DNA of 9,290 nt, from NCBI GenBank assembly GCA_964476375.1, contig CAYYZW010000356.1, positions 1-9,290 on the forward strand, in the 5' to 3' direction. Shown here one piece after another: positions 1 to 7,349 of the stretch. The translations under genes and the position numbers were made by a program. The notes below the pieces were generated by a model. It was given only the letters and a program-made list of their open reading frames with translations. It was not told the origin of the DNA and did not search any database. This stretch comes from SAT2750 sp964476375. Its GTDB lineage: Bacteria > Planctomycetota > Planctomycetia > Pirellulales > Pirellulaceae. Positions within the stretch are counted from its first letter, which is position 1. Each line of letters begins with the position of its first letter.

Positions 1-1
1 G

Positions 2-484
2 GTCCGTTTTGTGACGGTCAATACATTCCTCACCGTGTTCGATGAAATCACCTGGGATATTCATGGCAGCAAGCCATTTACCTCGATCGAGGGCATGAAG
101 AATATCGTCGCTCCGATGTACGACCAGGCCTACGGTACGCTGATCGAGGATCTGACCGATCGGGGACTGCTTGACAATACGCTGGTCTGCAACCTGAGTG
201 AATTCGGTCGCACGCCACGCATTAACCCGGCCGGTGGGCGAGACCACTGGCCCCAGTGCTTTACCGTGTACTTTGCCGGGGGAGGTGTGCGGGGTGGGCA
301 GGTGATCGGACATAGTGACCCGATTGGTGGTTATCCTGCCGAGCGGGCAGTGGATCCATCGGAAATCGTGGCGACCGTGTTTGAGAGCCTGGGGATTGAC
401 CAGGAGACGACGCTCCCAGGCCCGTCGGGACGCCCCTTCCCGCTGGTGGATTTTGGCAAGCACCCGATTCGCGAGCTGTTTTAA
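2..484 (+). CDS. DUF1501 family protein, C-terminal part (5' end outside window)
   Basis: The reading frame is open from the first bases of the window to a TAA stop, so this is the last 160 residues or so of a longer gene; DUF1501 proteins usually have about 400-480 residues. The family is related in fold to sulfatases/alkaline phosphatases. It is normally exported (often by Tat) and very abundant in planctomycetes; its exact reaction is not established. Visible family signatures are the SEFGRTPRIN segment followed by GRDHWP, then the glycine-rich GGGVRGGQVIGHSD stretch, and near the end a PSEIVATVFESLGID segment and a GRPFPLV tail. The conserved Glu, Arg, Asp and His of the first two motifs would lie at the presumed metal or catalytic site. 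The next gene starts 63 bases downstream in the same direction, and DUF1501 next to DUF1549/DUF1553 is the standard planctomycete pairing. Family assignment is firm; function is inferred only from context. Confidence 0.93.
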   Translation, partial: VRFVTVNTFLTVFDEITWDIHGSKPFTSIEGMKNIVAPMYDQAYGTLIEDLTDRGLLDNTLVCNLSEFGRTPRINPAGGRDHWPQCFTVYFAGGGVRGGQVIGHSDPIGGYPAERAVDPSEIVATVFESLGIDQETTLPGPSGRPFPLVDFGKHPIRELF

Positions 485-547
485 CCGGAAGGACACGGGT
501 CGGTTGTGGCCGGCATCGTTTCACAGCACGGACAGGATCCCAAGCCG

Positions 548-2971
548 ATGAACGTGTTTCGAACAGGTGCCCTGGCATTGCTTGCTTTCTGCCTCCCGGG
601 CGGAGAGCGGCCGGTCGCCGCGGAGATGGAGATCCTGCCTCCTCGGATTACGCTGTCCAGTACCGCAGCGAGGCAAAGACTGATCGTCCAGGATGTGGTC
701 GAGGGGCGGTACCAGGGCCAGGTGACCGGGCAGCTGGAGCTGGTCAGCAGTGATCCCGCGGTTGCCAGGGTCGAAGAGGGTTTCGTGGTCCCGGTGAAGA
801 ACGGGGCAGCGGTGATCACCGCGAAGGTGGGGGAGCGGCAGGCGACGGCGGAAGTGATCGTGACGGGGCAGGAGGATCTGTTCCAGTGGAGTTTCCGGAA
901 CCACGTCGAATCGGTACTTTCCAAGTCGGGCTGTAACAGCGGTGCCTGTCATGGTGCCCGGGCCGGCCAGAACGGGTTTCGCCTGACACTCTTTGGGTTT
1001 GACCTGCAGGCAGACTATTCCTATCTCACCCGCCAGGCTCGAGGCCGTCGAGTGGTGCTGTCGGACCCGGGCCGCAGTTTGATACTGACCAAGCCGACCG
1101 GGGCGATTCCTCACAAGGGAGGAGTGCGGCTGGAGGTTCACGGGCCGGAATACCAGGTGCTCGCCGAGTGGATTGCCGCAGGGACTCCCGGCCCCTCCGA
1201 CCAGGACGCGGTGATCGAGCGAATCGAGGTCTTGCCCGCGTATTCCAGCCAGAAACCAGGGACACGGCAGCAGCTTGTCGTGCAGGCATACTTTGACGAC
1301 GGGCACGTGGAGGATGTCACCCGCTGGGCGAAATACACGACCGTCAACCGCAGCGTGGCAACCGTGGGCAGGCATGGGGAGGTCGAGGTTGTCGGCCCCG
1401 GTGAGGGAGCGATCAAGGTCTGGTACTTGAACCTGAACGAACTGGCCTTCCTGACCGTTCCCTACAACAACCAGCTTGACCCCGGGTTGTTCGTGAAGGA
1501 AAAGCGAAATAACTTCATCGATGAACACGTGCTCGGCAAGCTCCAGGCCCTGAATATTCCTCCCTCTCCGCGTGCCAACGACGCCACCTTTATCCGCCGT
1601 GTCTATCTTGATGCAACCGGGATGATTCCTTCCAGTGACCAGGTCAGGGCGTTCCTGGACGACGCCCGGCCATCGGAGGAAAAGCGGGTGGCCCTGGTAG
1701 ATGAACTGCTCACTCGACCGGAGTATATCGATTACTGGGCTTACAAGTGGTCGGACCTGCTGCTGGCAAACGGGAAGACCCTCGGTGCGGATCCGGCCAA
1801 GGCCTATTACGGATGGATTCGCGAACGTGTCAAGGAAAACATGCCCTGGGATGAACTTGTCAGGCAGGTGGTGACAGCCAACGGAAGTACCAGCGAGAAC
1901 GGGGCGGCCAACTTCTACTCCCTGCACCAGTCCCCGGAGGACATGTCAGAGACGGTGGCCCAGGCATTCCTGGGCCTTTCGATCAACTGTGCCCGCTGCC
2001 ATAACCACCCACTGGAAAAATGGACCAACGACCAGTATTACGGGATGGCCAACATGTTCTCCCGCGTGCGGGGCAAGGGCTCCCGGATTATTTTTTCCGA
2101 TACCCAGGGTGAGTTGCTTCAGCCAAGCACCGGGCGGCCCCAGGCCCCTCGCCCGCTGGACGCGGACCCGGTGGCTTTTGAGGATCCGACCGACCGACGG
2201 ATCCACCTGGCCCGCTGGTTGACGTCCCCTGATAACCGTTACTTTAGCCGCTCGATCGCCAATCGCGTCTGGGCGAACTTTTTTGGTGTCGGCCTGGTGG
2301 AAAAAGTGGACGACATGCGGGTTACCAACCCGGCCAGCAATGAACCGCTGCTGGATGCCGTGTCGGACTACCTGGTCAAGCAGGATTTTGACCTGAAAAA
2401 ACTGGTTCGGGCGATCCTGCTTTCCAGCAGCTACCAGCGTTCCAGCCGGACCACCGAGGGGAATGAAACCGATGGCCGCTTCTATTCCCGTTACTATCCC
2501 CGTCGACTGCAGGCCGAGGTGTTGCTCGATGCCATCTCGCAGGTGACCGACGTCCCCACTGTTTTCAAGGACCAGCCCGAGGGCACCCGGGCGTTGCAGT
2601 TGCCCGACAGTAACATCGAGTCCTATTTTCTTTCCACCTTTGGTCGTCCCGACAGGGTGATTACCTGCGAATGCGAACGGAGTGATGAGCCGAGCATGAC
2701 CCAGGTTCTTCATCTCTACAACGGCAAGACGCTCAACGAGAAGCTGCAGGCGAAGGAAAACAGGATCAGCCAGGTGCTCGCGTCTGGTGGAGAAGACAGG
2801 CAGGTGATCGAATCGGCCTACCTGGAAGTGCTTTCCCGCCGACCGAGCGATGTGGAAGCGTCTCAATTGTCGGCCCTGATTAAAGAGGATGGCGGAAGCG
2901 AGCGGCGGCAGGTCCTGGAGGATCTCTACTGGAGTCTTCTCACCAGCCGGGAATTTCTCTTTAACCACTAG
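548..2971 (+). CDS. Secreted DUF1549/DUF1553 (PSCyt2/PSD1) protein with Big2-like domains and two putative haem motifs
   Basis: This is an 807-residue exported protein. Order of parts: signal peptide 1-25 (hydrophobic ALALLAF core, cleavage after VAA); an Ig-like Big2-type domain about 27-107; a cytochrome-like segment about 110-215 with Cys129-x4-Cys134-His135 and a PHKGG motif near 188; a second Ig-like segment about 222-306; DUF1549 from about 322, ending in the CXXCH motif at 481-485; and DUF1553 from about 552 to 800, with the SRSIANRVWANFFG, SSSYQRSS and CECERSDEPSMTQ signatures. The two Cys-His motifs suggest covalent haem binding and a periplasmic or surface redox role, but no substrate is known. 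The frame also opens at a GTG at 506, 14 codons earlier. ATG 548 is preferred because it gives a compact signal peptide, although a good GGAAGGA lies at 487-493, far (12 bases) upstream of the GTG. It follows a DUF1501 gene and precedes a WD40-cytochrome gene by 26 bases, so it is probably co-transcribed with them. Confidence 0.94.
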   Translation: MNVFRTGALALLAFCLPGGERPVAAEMEILPPRITLSSTAARQRLIVQDVVEGRYQGQVTGQLELVSSDPAVARVEEGFVVPVKNGAAVITAKVGERQATAEVIVTGQEDLFQWSFRNHVESVLSKSGCNSGACHGARAGQNGFRLTLFGFDLQADYSYLTRQARGRRVVLSDPGRSLILTKPTGAIPHKGGVRLEVHGPEYQVLAEWIAAGTPGPSDQDAVIERIEVLPAYSSQKPGTRQQLVVQAYFDDGHVEDVTRWAKYTTVNRSVATVGRHGEVEVVGPGEGAIKVWYLNLNELAFLTVPYNNQLDPGLFVKEKRNNFIDEHVLGKLQALNIPPSPRANDATFIRRVYLDATGMIPSSDQVRAFLDDARPSEEKRVALVDELLTRPEYIDYWAYKWSDLLLANGKTLGADPAKAYYGWIRERVKENMPWDELVRQVVTANGSTSENGAANFYSLHQSPEDMSETVAQAFLGLSINCARCHNHPLEKWTNDQYYGMANMFSRVRGKGSRIIFSDTQGELLQPSTGRPQAPRPLDADPVAFEDPTDRRIHLARWLTSPDNRYFSRSIANRVWANFFGVGLVEKVDDMRVTNPASNEPLLDAVSDYLVKQDFDLKKLVRAILLSSSYQRSSRTTEGNETDGRFYSRYYPRRLQAEVLLDAISQVTDVPTVFKDQPEGTRALQLPDSNIESYFLSTFGRPDRVITCECERSDEPSMTQVLHLYNGKTLNEKLQAKENRISQVLASGGEDRQVIESAYLEVLSRRPSDVEASQLSALIKEDGGSERRQVLEDLYWSLLTSREFLFNH

Positions 2972-2997
2972 GGTCCTGGGAAGGGATCAGGCGCGGA

Positions 2998-5900
2998 ATG
3001 ACATATCACTGGAAATACCTGCTGGCGATAGCCGGGCTGCTGCTGGCAGGCCCGCTTGCCGGTCAGGAGAAAACGAAACAGGTGGTGCCCTCCTTTAACG
3101 GGGAGGTGTTGCCGATCCTGCGGACATACTGCGTCGCCTGCCACAACCCGGAGGATCGTGAGGGGGGCCTGGACCTGGAGACATTTGCCGGCCTGTCGAG
3201 CGGTGGCAAGGGGGGCTCGGTGGTGACCGCCGGGCACGCCAAACTGCGTCGACTGGTACGTGTGCTGGACGGTCGCAGTCGACCCGCCATGCCGCCGGAA
3301 GGGACCGAGGGGCCCTCGGTGGCAGAGATCGAACTGCTGCAGAGGTGGATCGACGGTGGGGCTCCGGGGCCGGATGGGACATCCCCGCCGGCCACGCTGG
3401 TGACACCACGGATTCAACCGGACGGCCGGGTCAGGGAGCCGATCACGAGCATGGCGTTCATGCCACGGGGGCGCGGCCAGGGCCTTGTCGCTGTGGCCCG
3501 GACGCACCGAGTCACGATTGAATCGCTCGACGGCAGAAAGAAGTACCGCCAGTTCCAGCCGGCAGAGGGAGTTGTCAACAGTATCTGTTTTTCCCGTGAC
3601 GGCAAGATGATGGTGACGGGCGGGGGAGAGACAGGGATCTTTGGCGAGGCAATTGTCTGGGATCCGCAGTCCGGCAGGAAGAAATTCTCCCTGCGGGGCC
3701 ATCGTGACACGGTTTTTGGTGTGGCGTTGGATCCGTCAGGGAAGTTTCTGGCGACCGCCGGCTATGACCGCACCCTCGTGATCTGGGATCTTGCCAGTCG
3801 GGCACCGTTGCATGAGATCAGGGGCCATAATGGATCGATCCACGACCTCGCCTTCCATCCGCGGGGACATATTCTCGCCACGGCCAGCGATGACCGCACG
3901 GTCAAGCTCTGGGACGTGGCCACGGGAAATCGGCTTGATACGCTGAACCAGTCGCTCAAGGAACTCTACTGCCTGGCGTTCTCGCCGGATGGAAAACAAC
4001 TGGCGGCCGCCGGGGTCGATAACCGTATCCGGGTCTGGGAGATCAGCGACAACGGCAGGGGAGGAACAAATCCACTCCGCTACTCGGTCTTTGCGCACCA
4101 GGGGGCCATTCTGAAGCTGGCCTACTCGCAGGACGGGGAGGTGCTGGTCAGTAGTGCCGAAGATTCGCTGGTCAAGACCTGGAATGCCGACACGATGTCG
4201 CTGCGACGGACCCTGCCACGTGAAGGGGACTGGGTCACGGCCCTGGTGACCGCTGCCGACGACCTGCTCCTGATGGGGCAACTGGACGGGGAACGTGTCA
4301 CGGCACGGACGGCGATTTCCGTCGCCGAGGGGGCGCAGCTGGAAGCCTACTTCGAGCCGCTGGGACTTGTCAGCTATGGGGAGCAGCCTGCGGTGGACTC
4401 TCTGGAGACGCAGGACGAGCAGGAGCCGAACGACCAGCCGGAGAAGGCGAGGTTGGTTTCGCTTCCGGCCGTGGTTCGGGGGAAGATCTTTTCCGGCGCG
4501 CCAGAGGGCCTGGCAGACGTGGATCTTTACCGTTTTCAGGCCAGCCGGGGTGATCAATGGGTCATTGAAACACGGGCGGCGGCGGACAAGTCGGAGCTCG
4601 ACAGCATGATCGAAATCCTCACGTCCGATGGCCGGCCGGTACCCCGCCTGCTGCTGCGTGCCGTCAGGGACTCGGAAGTGGAATTCCGGGCTATCACGTC
4701 CGACCAGCGCGGGGCGCGATTGAAAAACTACGAGGAGATGCTCCTGAACGAGTATGTCTATATCAACGGCGAGGTGATCAAGCATTTTCGACAGCGGCGC
4801 GGGCCGGATTCCGAATCGTTGTTTTATCCGGAGGATGGAAGCCGGCACACATTTTTCGATACCACGGCCCGATCGCACCCGCTTGGTCAGCTCTGCTACG
4901 TGGTGATTCCGTACCCGACCGGCACGGTACTTCCGGACAACGGGTTGCCGGTCTTTACGGTCAATTACGAGAACGATGACGATGGCGAGCGCAAGCTCGG
5001 CCGGGATTCGCGGATCAATTTTGTTGCCCCGCAGGATGGGGACTACCTCGTGCGGGTCAAGGATGTACGCGGGTTCGAGGGGGAAAAGTTTGATTACCGG
5101 TTGATCCTCCGGCGTCCCAGCCCCGATTTCAGTATCAGCGTGGAGGGGATGAACCCGCAGGTCAATGCAGGCAATGGCAAGGCCTTTGCCGTCCGGGTGG
5201 TGCGGAGCGATGACTTCCAGGGGCCTGTGCGGGTGGATATCGAATCGGTTCCCCCGGGTTTCCAGGTCACCACGCCCCTGGTCATCGAGGCGGGGCACAC
5301 GCGTGCACGGGGTGTGATCCATGCGATGCCCGGGGCACCGGAGACCAATGCCACGAACTGGGGCACCTCGCGGCTGACTGCGACGGCCATGGTTGCAGGC
5401 AGCGAGGTGGTCAAGCCGGCCGGCACGCTGGGGACGATCAAGCTGGTGCCACGGGCCAAGGTGGTCGTTCACATGACACCGGACGACGGGAGCCTGCTTC
5501 CGGTCAGCCAGTTCACCGGCGCGATCAAACGGCCCTGGACGATACTGGCGCCCCGCCAGGCGATGGCCACCGGTGCCGGCACATCGCTGGTGACACTGGC
5601 GGACCAGTCTTTGCTGGCAGGAGGAGAGAATCACGAGTCAGAGACATACGTGGTGACCACCAGCACGATTGCCCGAGGGATCCGTTCGCTTCGGATGGAT
5701 GCCCTGGCCCACACGAGCCTGCCGGCAGGATCTCCGGGGCGGGCCCCGGATAATGGGAATTTTGTGATCAGTGAGATCATGGTGACGGCGACACCCCGGG
5801 ATGGTTCGACCGGGCCGGTGGAAGTCATGATTGACCGGGTGCGGGCCGATTATTCCCAGGCTGGCTGGGACGTCGCCGGGATCTCCGACGGGGATGAGAA

Positions 5901-6438
5901 AACAGGCTGGGCAGTTGCCCGAGAGCAAGGTGGGGTCTACCCGGTCGTGAAAAACGGAGAGGATCCGTCGCACTGGGTGGAACTGGACTTCCAGGAGCCC
6001 GGCGACATACCCGGGGGAGCGGTGCTGACGGTCACGATCAAATGTACCAGCAGTGTGAAGTACCATAACCTCGGTCACTTTCAGCTTTCCTATACCACCG
6101 AGTCATGGCATCCTCCGGAACGGGTGGCTGCAGAACCACTAGAAGTGACGATCGTGGCTGGTAAGATGGCCGAGTGCCGCTTGAGCGTCGAGCGGTTTGG
6201 CTTGAATGCCCGCATTTCCTTTGATGTCGAGAATCTTCCGCACGGCGTGATTGTGAACGATATCGGACTCAGCGGGGTTCTGATTCCGGAGAACCAGCAC
6301 CAGCGGACGATTTTCCTTGCCGCCGAACCCTGGGTGAAGGAAACCCGTCGCCTGTTTCATGCGGTTGCCAAGGTGGAGGGAAACCAGGTCTCGCTGCCAA
6401 TGATCCTTCACGTTGTCAGGCCGGAAAAGACAAAGTAA
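2998..6438 (+). CDS. Secreted cytochrome c (PSCyt1)-WD40 propeller protein with pre-peptidase-like and discoidin-like modules
   Basis: A 1146-residue exported protein. Parts in order: signal peptide about 1-22; planctomycete cytochrome c domain about 30-125 with haem motif CVACH at 45-49 and a likely axial Met in the AMPP motif near 97; then seven WD40-type blades at roughly 148-186, 189-231, 232-273, 275-315, 316-358, 363-406 and 408-445, the clearest with GH...WD signatures, enough for one closed propeller; a pre-peptidase C-terminal-like region from EQEPND (475) to about 705, interrupted by an insert containing the FFDTTARSHPLG motif; beta-rich Ig-like segments about 710-820; and a discoidin (F5/8)-like module about 920-1035 (SEIMVTA, DGDEKTGWA and NLGHFQLSYTT motifs). 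It probably acts as an extracytoplasmic redox scaffold; no catalytic residues were recognised. It sits 26 bases after the DUF1549/DUF1553 gene, with a purine-rich AAGGGA at 2981-2986. Domain calls for the propeller and cytochrome are strong; the C-terminal modules are less certain. Confidence 0.93.
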   Translation: MTYHWKYLLAIAGLLLAGPLAGQEKTKQVVPSFNGEVLPILRTYCVACHNPEDREGGLDLETFAGLSSGGKGGSVVTAGHAKLRRLVRVLDGRSRPAMPPEGTEGPSVAEIELLQRWIDGGAPGPDGTSPPATLVTPRIQPDGRVREPITSMAFMPRGRGQGLVAVARTHRVTIESLDGRKKYRQFQPAEGVVNSICFSRDGKMMVTGGGETGIFGEAIVWDPQSGRKKFSLRGHRDTVFGVALDPSGKFLATAGYDRTLVIWDLASRAPLHEIRGHNGSIHDLAFHPRGHILATASDDRTVKLWDVATGNRLDTLNQSLKELYCLAFSPDGKQLAAAGVDNRIRVWEISDNGRGGTNPLRYSVFAHQGAILKLAYSQDGEVLVSSAEDSLVKTWNADTMSLRRTLPREGDWVTALVTAADDLLLMGQLDGERVTARTAISVAEGAQLEAYFEPLGLVSYGEQPAVDSLETQDEQEPNDQPEKARLVSLPAVVRGKIFSGAPEGLADVDLYRFQASRGDQWVIETRAAADKSELDSMIEILTSDGRPVPRLLLRAVRDSEVEFRAITSDQRGARLKNYEEMLLNEYVYINGEVIKHFRQRRGPDSESLFYPEDGSRHTFFDTTARSHPLGQLCYVVIPYPTGTVLPDNGLPVFTVNYENDDDGERKLGRDSRINFVAPQDGDYLVRVKDVRGFEGEKFDYRLILRRPSPDFSISVEGMNPQVNAGNGKAFAVRVVRSDDFQGPVRVDIESVPPGFQVTTPLVIEAGHTRARGVIHAMPGAPETNATNWGTSRLTATAMVAGSEVVKPAGTLGTIKLVPRAKVVVHMTPDDGSLLPVSQFTGAIKRPWTILAPRQAMATGAGTSLVTLADQSLLAGGENHESETYVVTTSTIARGIRSLRMDALAHTSLPAGSPGRAPDNGNFVISEIMVTATPRDGSTGPVEVMIDRVRADYSQAGWDVAGISDGDEKTGWAVAREQGGVYPVVKNGEDPSHWVELDFQEPGDIPGGAVLTVTIKCTSSVKYHNLGHFQLSYTTESWHPPERVAAEPLEVTIVAGKMAECRLSVERFGLNARISFDVENLPHGVIVNDIGLSGVLIPENQHQRTIFLAAEPWVKETRRLFHAVAKVEGNQVSLPMILHVVRPEKTK

Positions 6439-6468
6439 TCATTCTTACCCAGTTCGCAGAAAAGCAAT

Positions 6469-6473
6469 AAGGA
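6469..6473 (+). promoter_or_regulatory. Ribosome binding site of the ThuA-like gene
   Basis: AAGGA lies 8 bases before the ATG at 6482. It decides the start against the longer frame beginning at ATG 6413 inside the preceding gene, which would add a charged 23-residue extension in front of the signal peptide. Confidence 0.6.
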
Positions 6474-6481
6474 TCCATCCG

Positions 6482-7330
6482 ATGCGATGTAATCAACGTG
6501 CCCTGGCTGTGGTGGCCATTGTCCTGGTGCTGACCGGCGGCACTCTCTTTGCCGAGAAACCAGAAAAGGGTCGAATCCTGATGGTGACCCAGAGTGCCGG
6601 TTTTCGACACGGGTCAGTAAACCGGGGGGACAAGCCCCTGGCTCCCGCCGAACGAGTGATGACCGAACTGGGGGTCTCAAGTAATCTCTTCCGGGTCGAT
6701 TGCACACAGGACACGGCAGCGGATTTCACCAGGGAAAAGTTGCAGAATTACAACATCGTGATGTTCTACACGACCGGCAAACTGCCGATCAAGCAAGAGG
6801 ATCTGGACTACTTCTTTAATGACTGGCTCAAGCAGAAAGGGCACGGTTTTATCGGTACCCATTCGGCGGCGGATACCTATAAGGACTACAAGCCCTACTG
6901 GGATATGATCGGCGGTACCTTCAACGGCCATCCCTGGGGTGCCGGCTCCACCGTCACGATCACGGTCCACGAACCGGACCATCCGGTGGCCAAGCCGTGG
7001 GGCGGGGAATTCACGCTCAAGGATGAAATCTACCAGTTCAAGAACTGGCAGCCGGAAAAAGTACGCGTGCTGATGAGTTTGAATATGGCCAAGACACAAC
7101 TCAAGAAGCCCTACCATATTCCGATCTGCTGGGTGAAACAGTATGGAGAGGGCCGCGTGATGCACATGAGCCTGGGGCACCGGGAAGATGTCTGGACGAA
7201 CCCGACGTACCAGCAGTCGCTGCTGGGGGGCGTGAAGTGGATCCTGGGCCACGAGAAGGGGGAGGCTGCGCCCAATCCGGATCTCTCAGCAGCGCAGGAA
7301 AAGAAAGCCAAGGCAGACGCCGGGGGGTAG
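6482..7330 (+). CDS. Secreted ThuA-like domain protein
   Basis: A 282-residue protein of the ThuA (trehalose utilisation) family, which has a class I glutamine amidotransferase-like fold. Family members have been linked to 3-keto sugar or trehalose catabolism, and in planctomycetes exported versions are common next to DUF1501/DUF1549/DUF1553 genes. Residues 1-24 form a signal peptide (hydrophobic ALAVVAIVLVLTGG, cleavage after LFA). The ThuA domain covers about 30-257, with FRHG (41-44), GTHSAADT (125-132), GGTFNGHPW (144-152), DEIYQF (181-186) and GHRED (232-236). The many conserved His and Asp residues fit a metal or sugar site. The last 20 or so residues are a Lys/Ala/Glu-rich, probably disordered tail. 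It follows the WD40-cytochrome gene by 43 bases and is the last gene of the likely operon, ending at a hairpin. The role in sugar processing is inferred from the family, and the substrate is unknown. Confidence 0.93.
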   Translation: MRCNQRALAVVAIVLVLTGGTLFAEKPEKGRILMVTQSAGFRHGSVNRGDKPLAPAERVMTELGVSSNLFRVDCTQDTAADFTREKLQNYNIVMFYTTGKLPIKQEDLDYFFNDWLKQKGHGFIGTHSAADTYKDYKPYWDMIGGTFNGHPWGAGSTVTITVHEPDHPVAKPWGGEFTLKDEIYQFKNWQPEKVRVLMSLNMAKTQLKKPYHIPICWVKQYGEGRVMHMSLGHREDVWTNPTYQQSLLGGVKWILGHEKGEAAPNPDLSAAQEKKAKADAGG

Positions 7331-7349
7331 TGGCGGCCGCTATTTTTTT
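7329..7349 (+). terminator. Putative Rho-independent terminator at the convergent gene ends
   Basis: AGTGGC (7329-7334) pairs with GCTATT (7339-7344) around a GGCC loop, with two G-T wobbles. The whole is centred on an eight-base perfect palindrome GCGGCCGC (7333-7340) and is followed by seven T residues (7343-7349). In the + direction this is a stem followed by a U tract directly at the stop codon of the ThuA-like gene. The same bases hold the stop codon of the - strand hydrolase (7340-7342). In the - direction no T tract follows, so it should terminate mainly + strand transcripts. The stem is short, so the call is moderate. Confidence 0.5.

Noticed and set aside
506..547. GTG start for the DUF1549/DUF1553 protein
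   Set aside because: The ATG at 548 gives a typical short signal peptide. The GTG is not impossible, because GGAAGGA lies upstream of it, but the spacing of 12 bases is long.
2041..2160. Possible frameshift or domain break between DUF1549 and DUF1553
   Set aside because: The frame continues without interruption and a variable linker of about 50 residues is normal between these domains.
521..2968. Two long - strand open frames (521-1927 and 1946-2968) opposite the DUF1549/DUF1553 gene
   Set aside because: They have the same codon-register artefact and no conserved motif or signal peptide. The + strand product is unmistakable.
3736..5634. Open frame of 632 codons on the - strand inside the WD40-cytochrome gene
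   Set aside because: Its codons are in register with the sense codons, so it is broken only where the sense strand uses TTA, CTA or TCA, which are rare in this GC-rich genome. The translation shows no recognisable domain, while the sense frame is full of family motifs.
6413..6481. Earlier start for the ThuA-like protein at ATG 6413, overlapping the previous gene
   Set aside because: It adds a basic 23-residue stretch before the signal peptide. ATG 6482 has AAGGA at good spacing and starts directly at the signal peptide.
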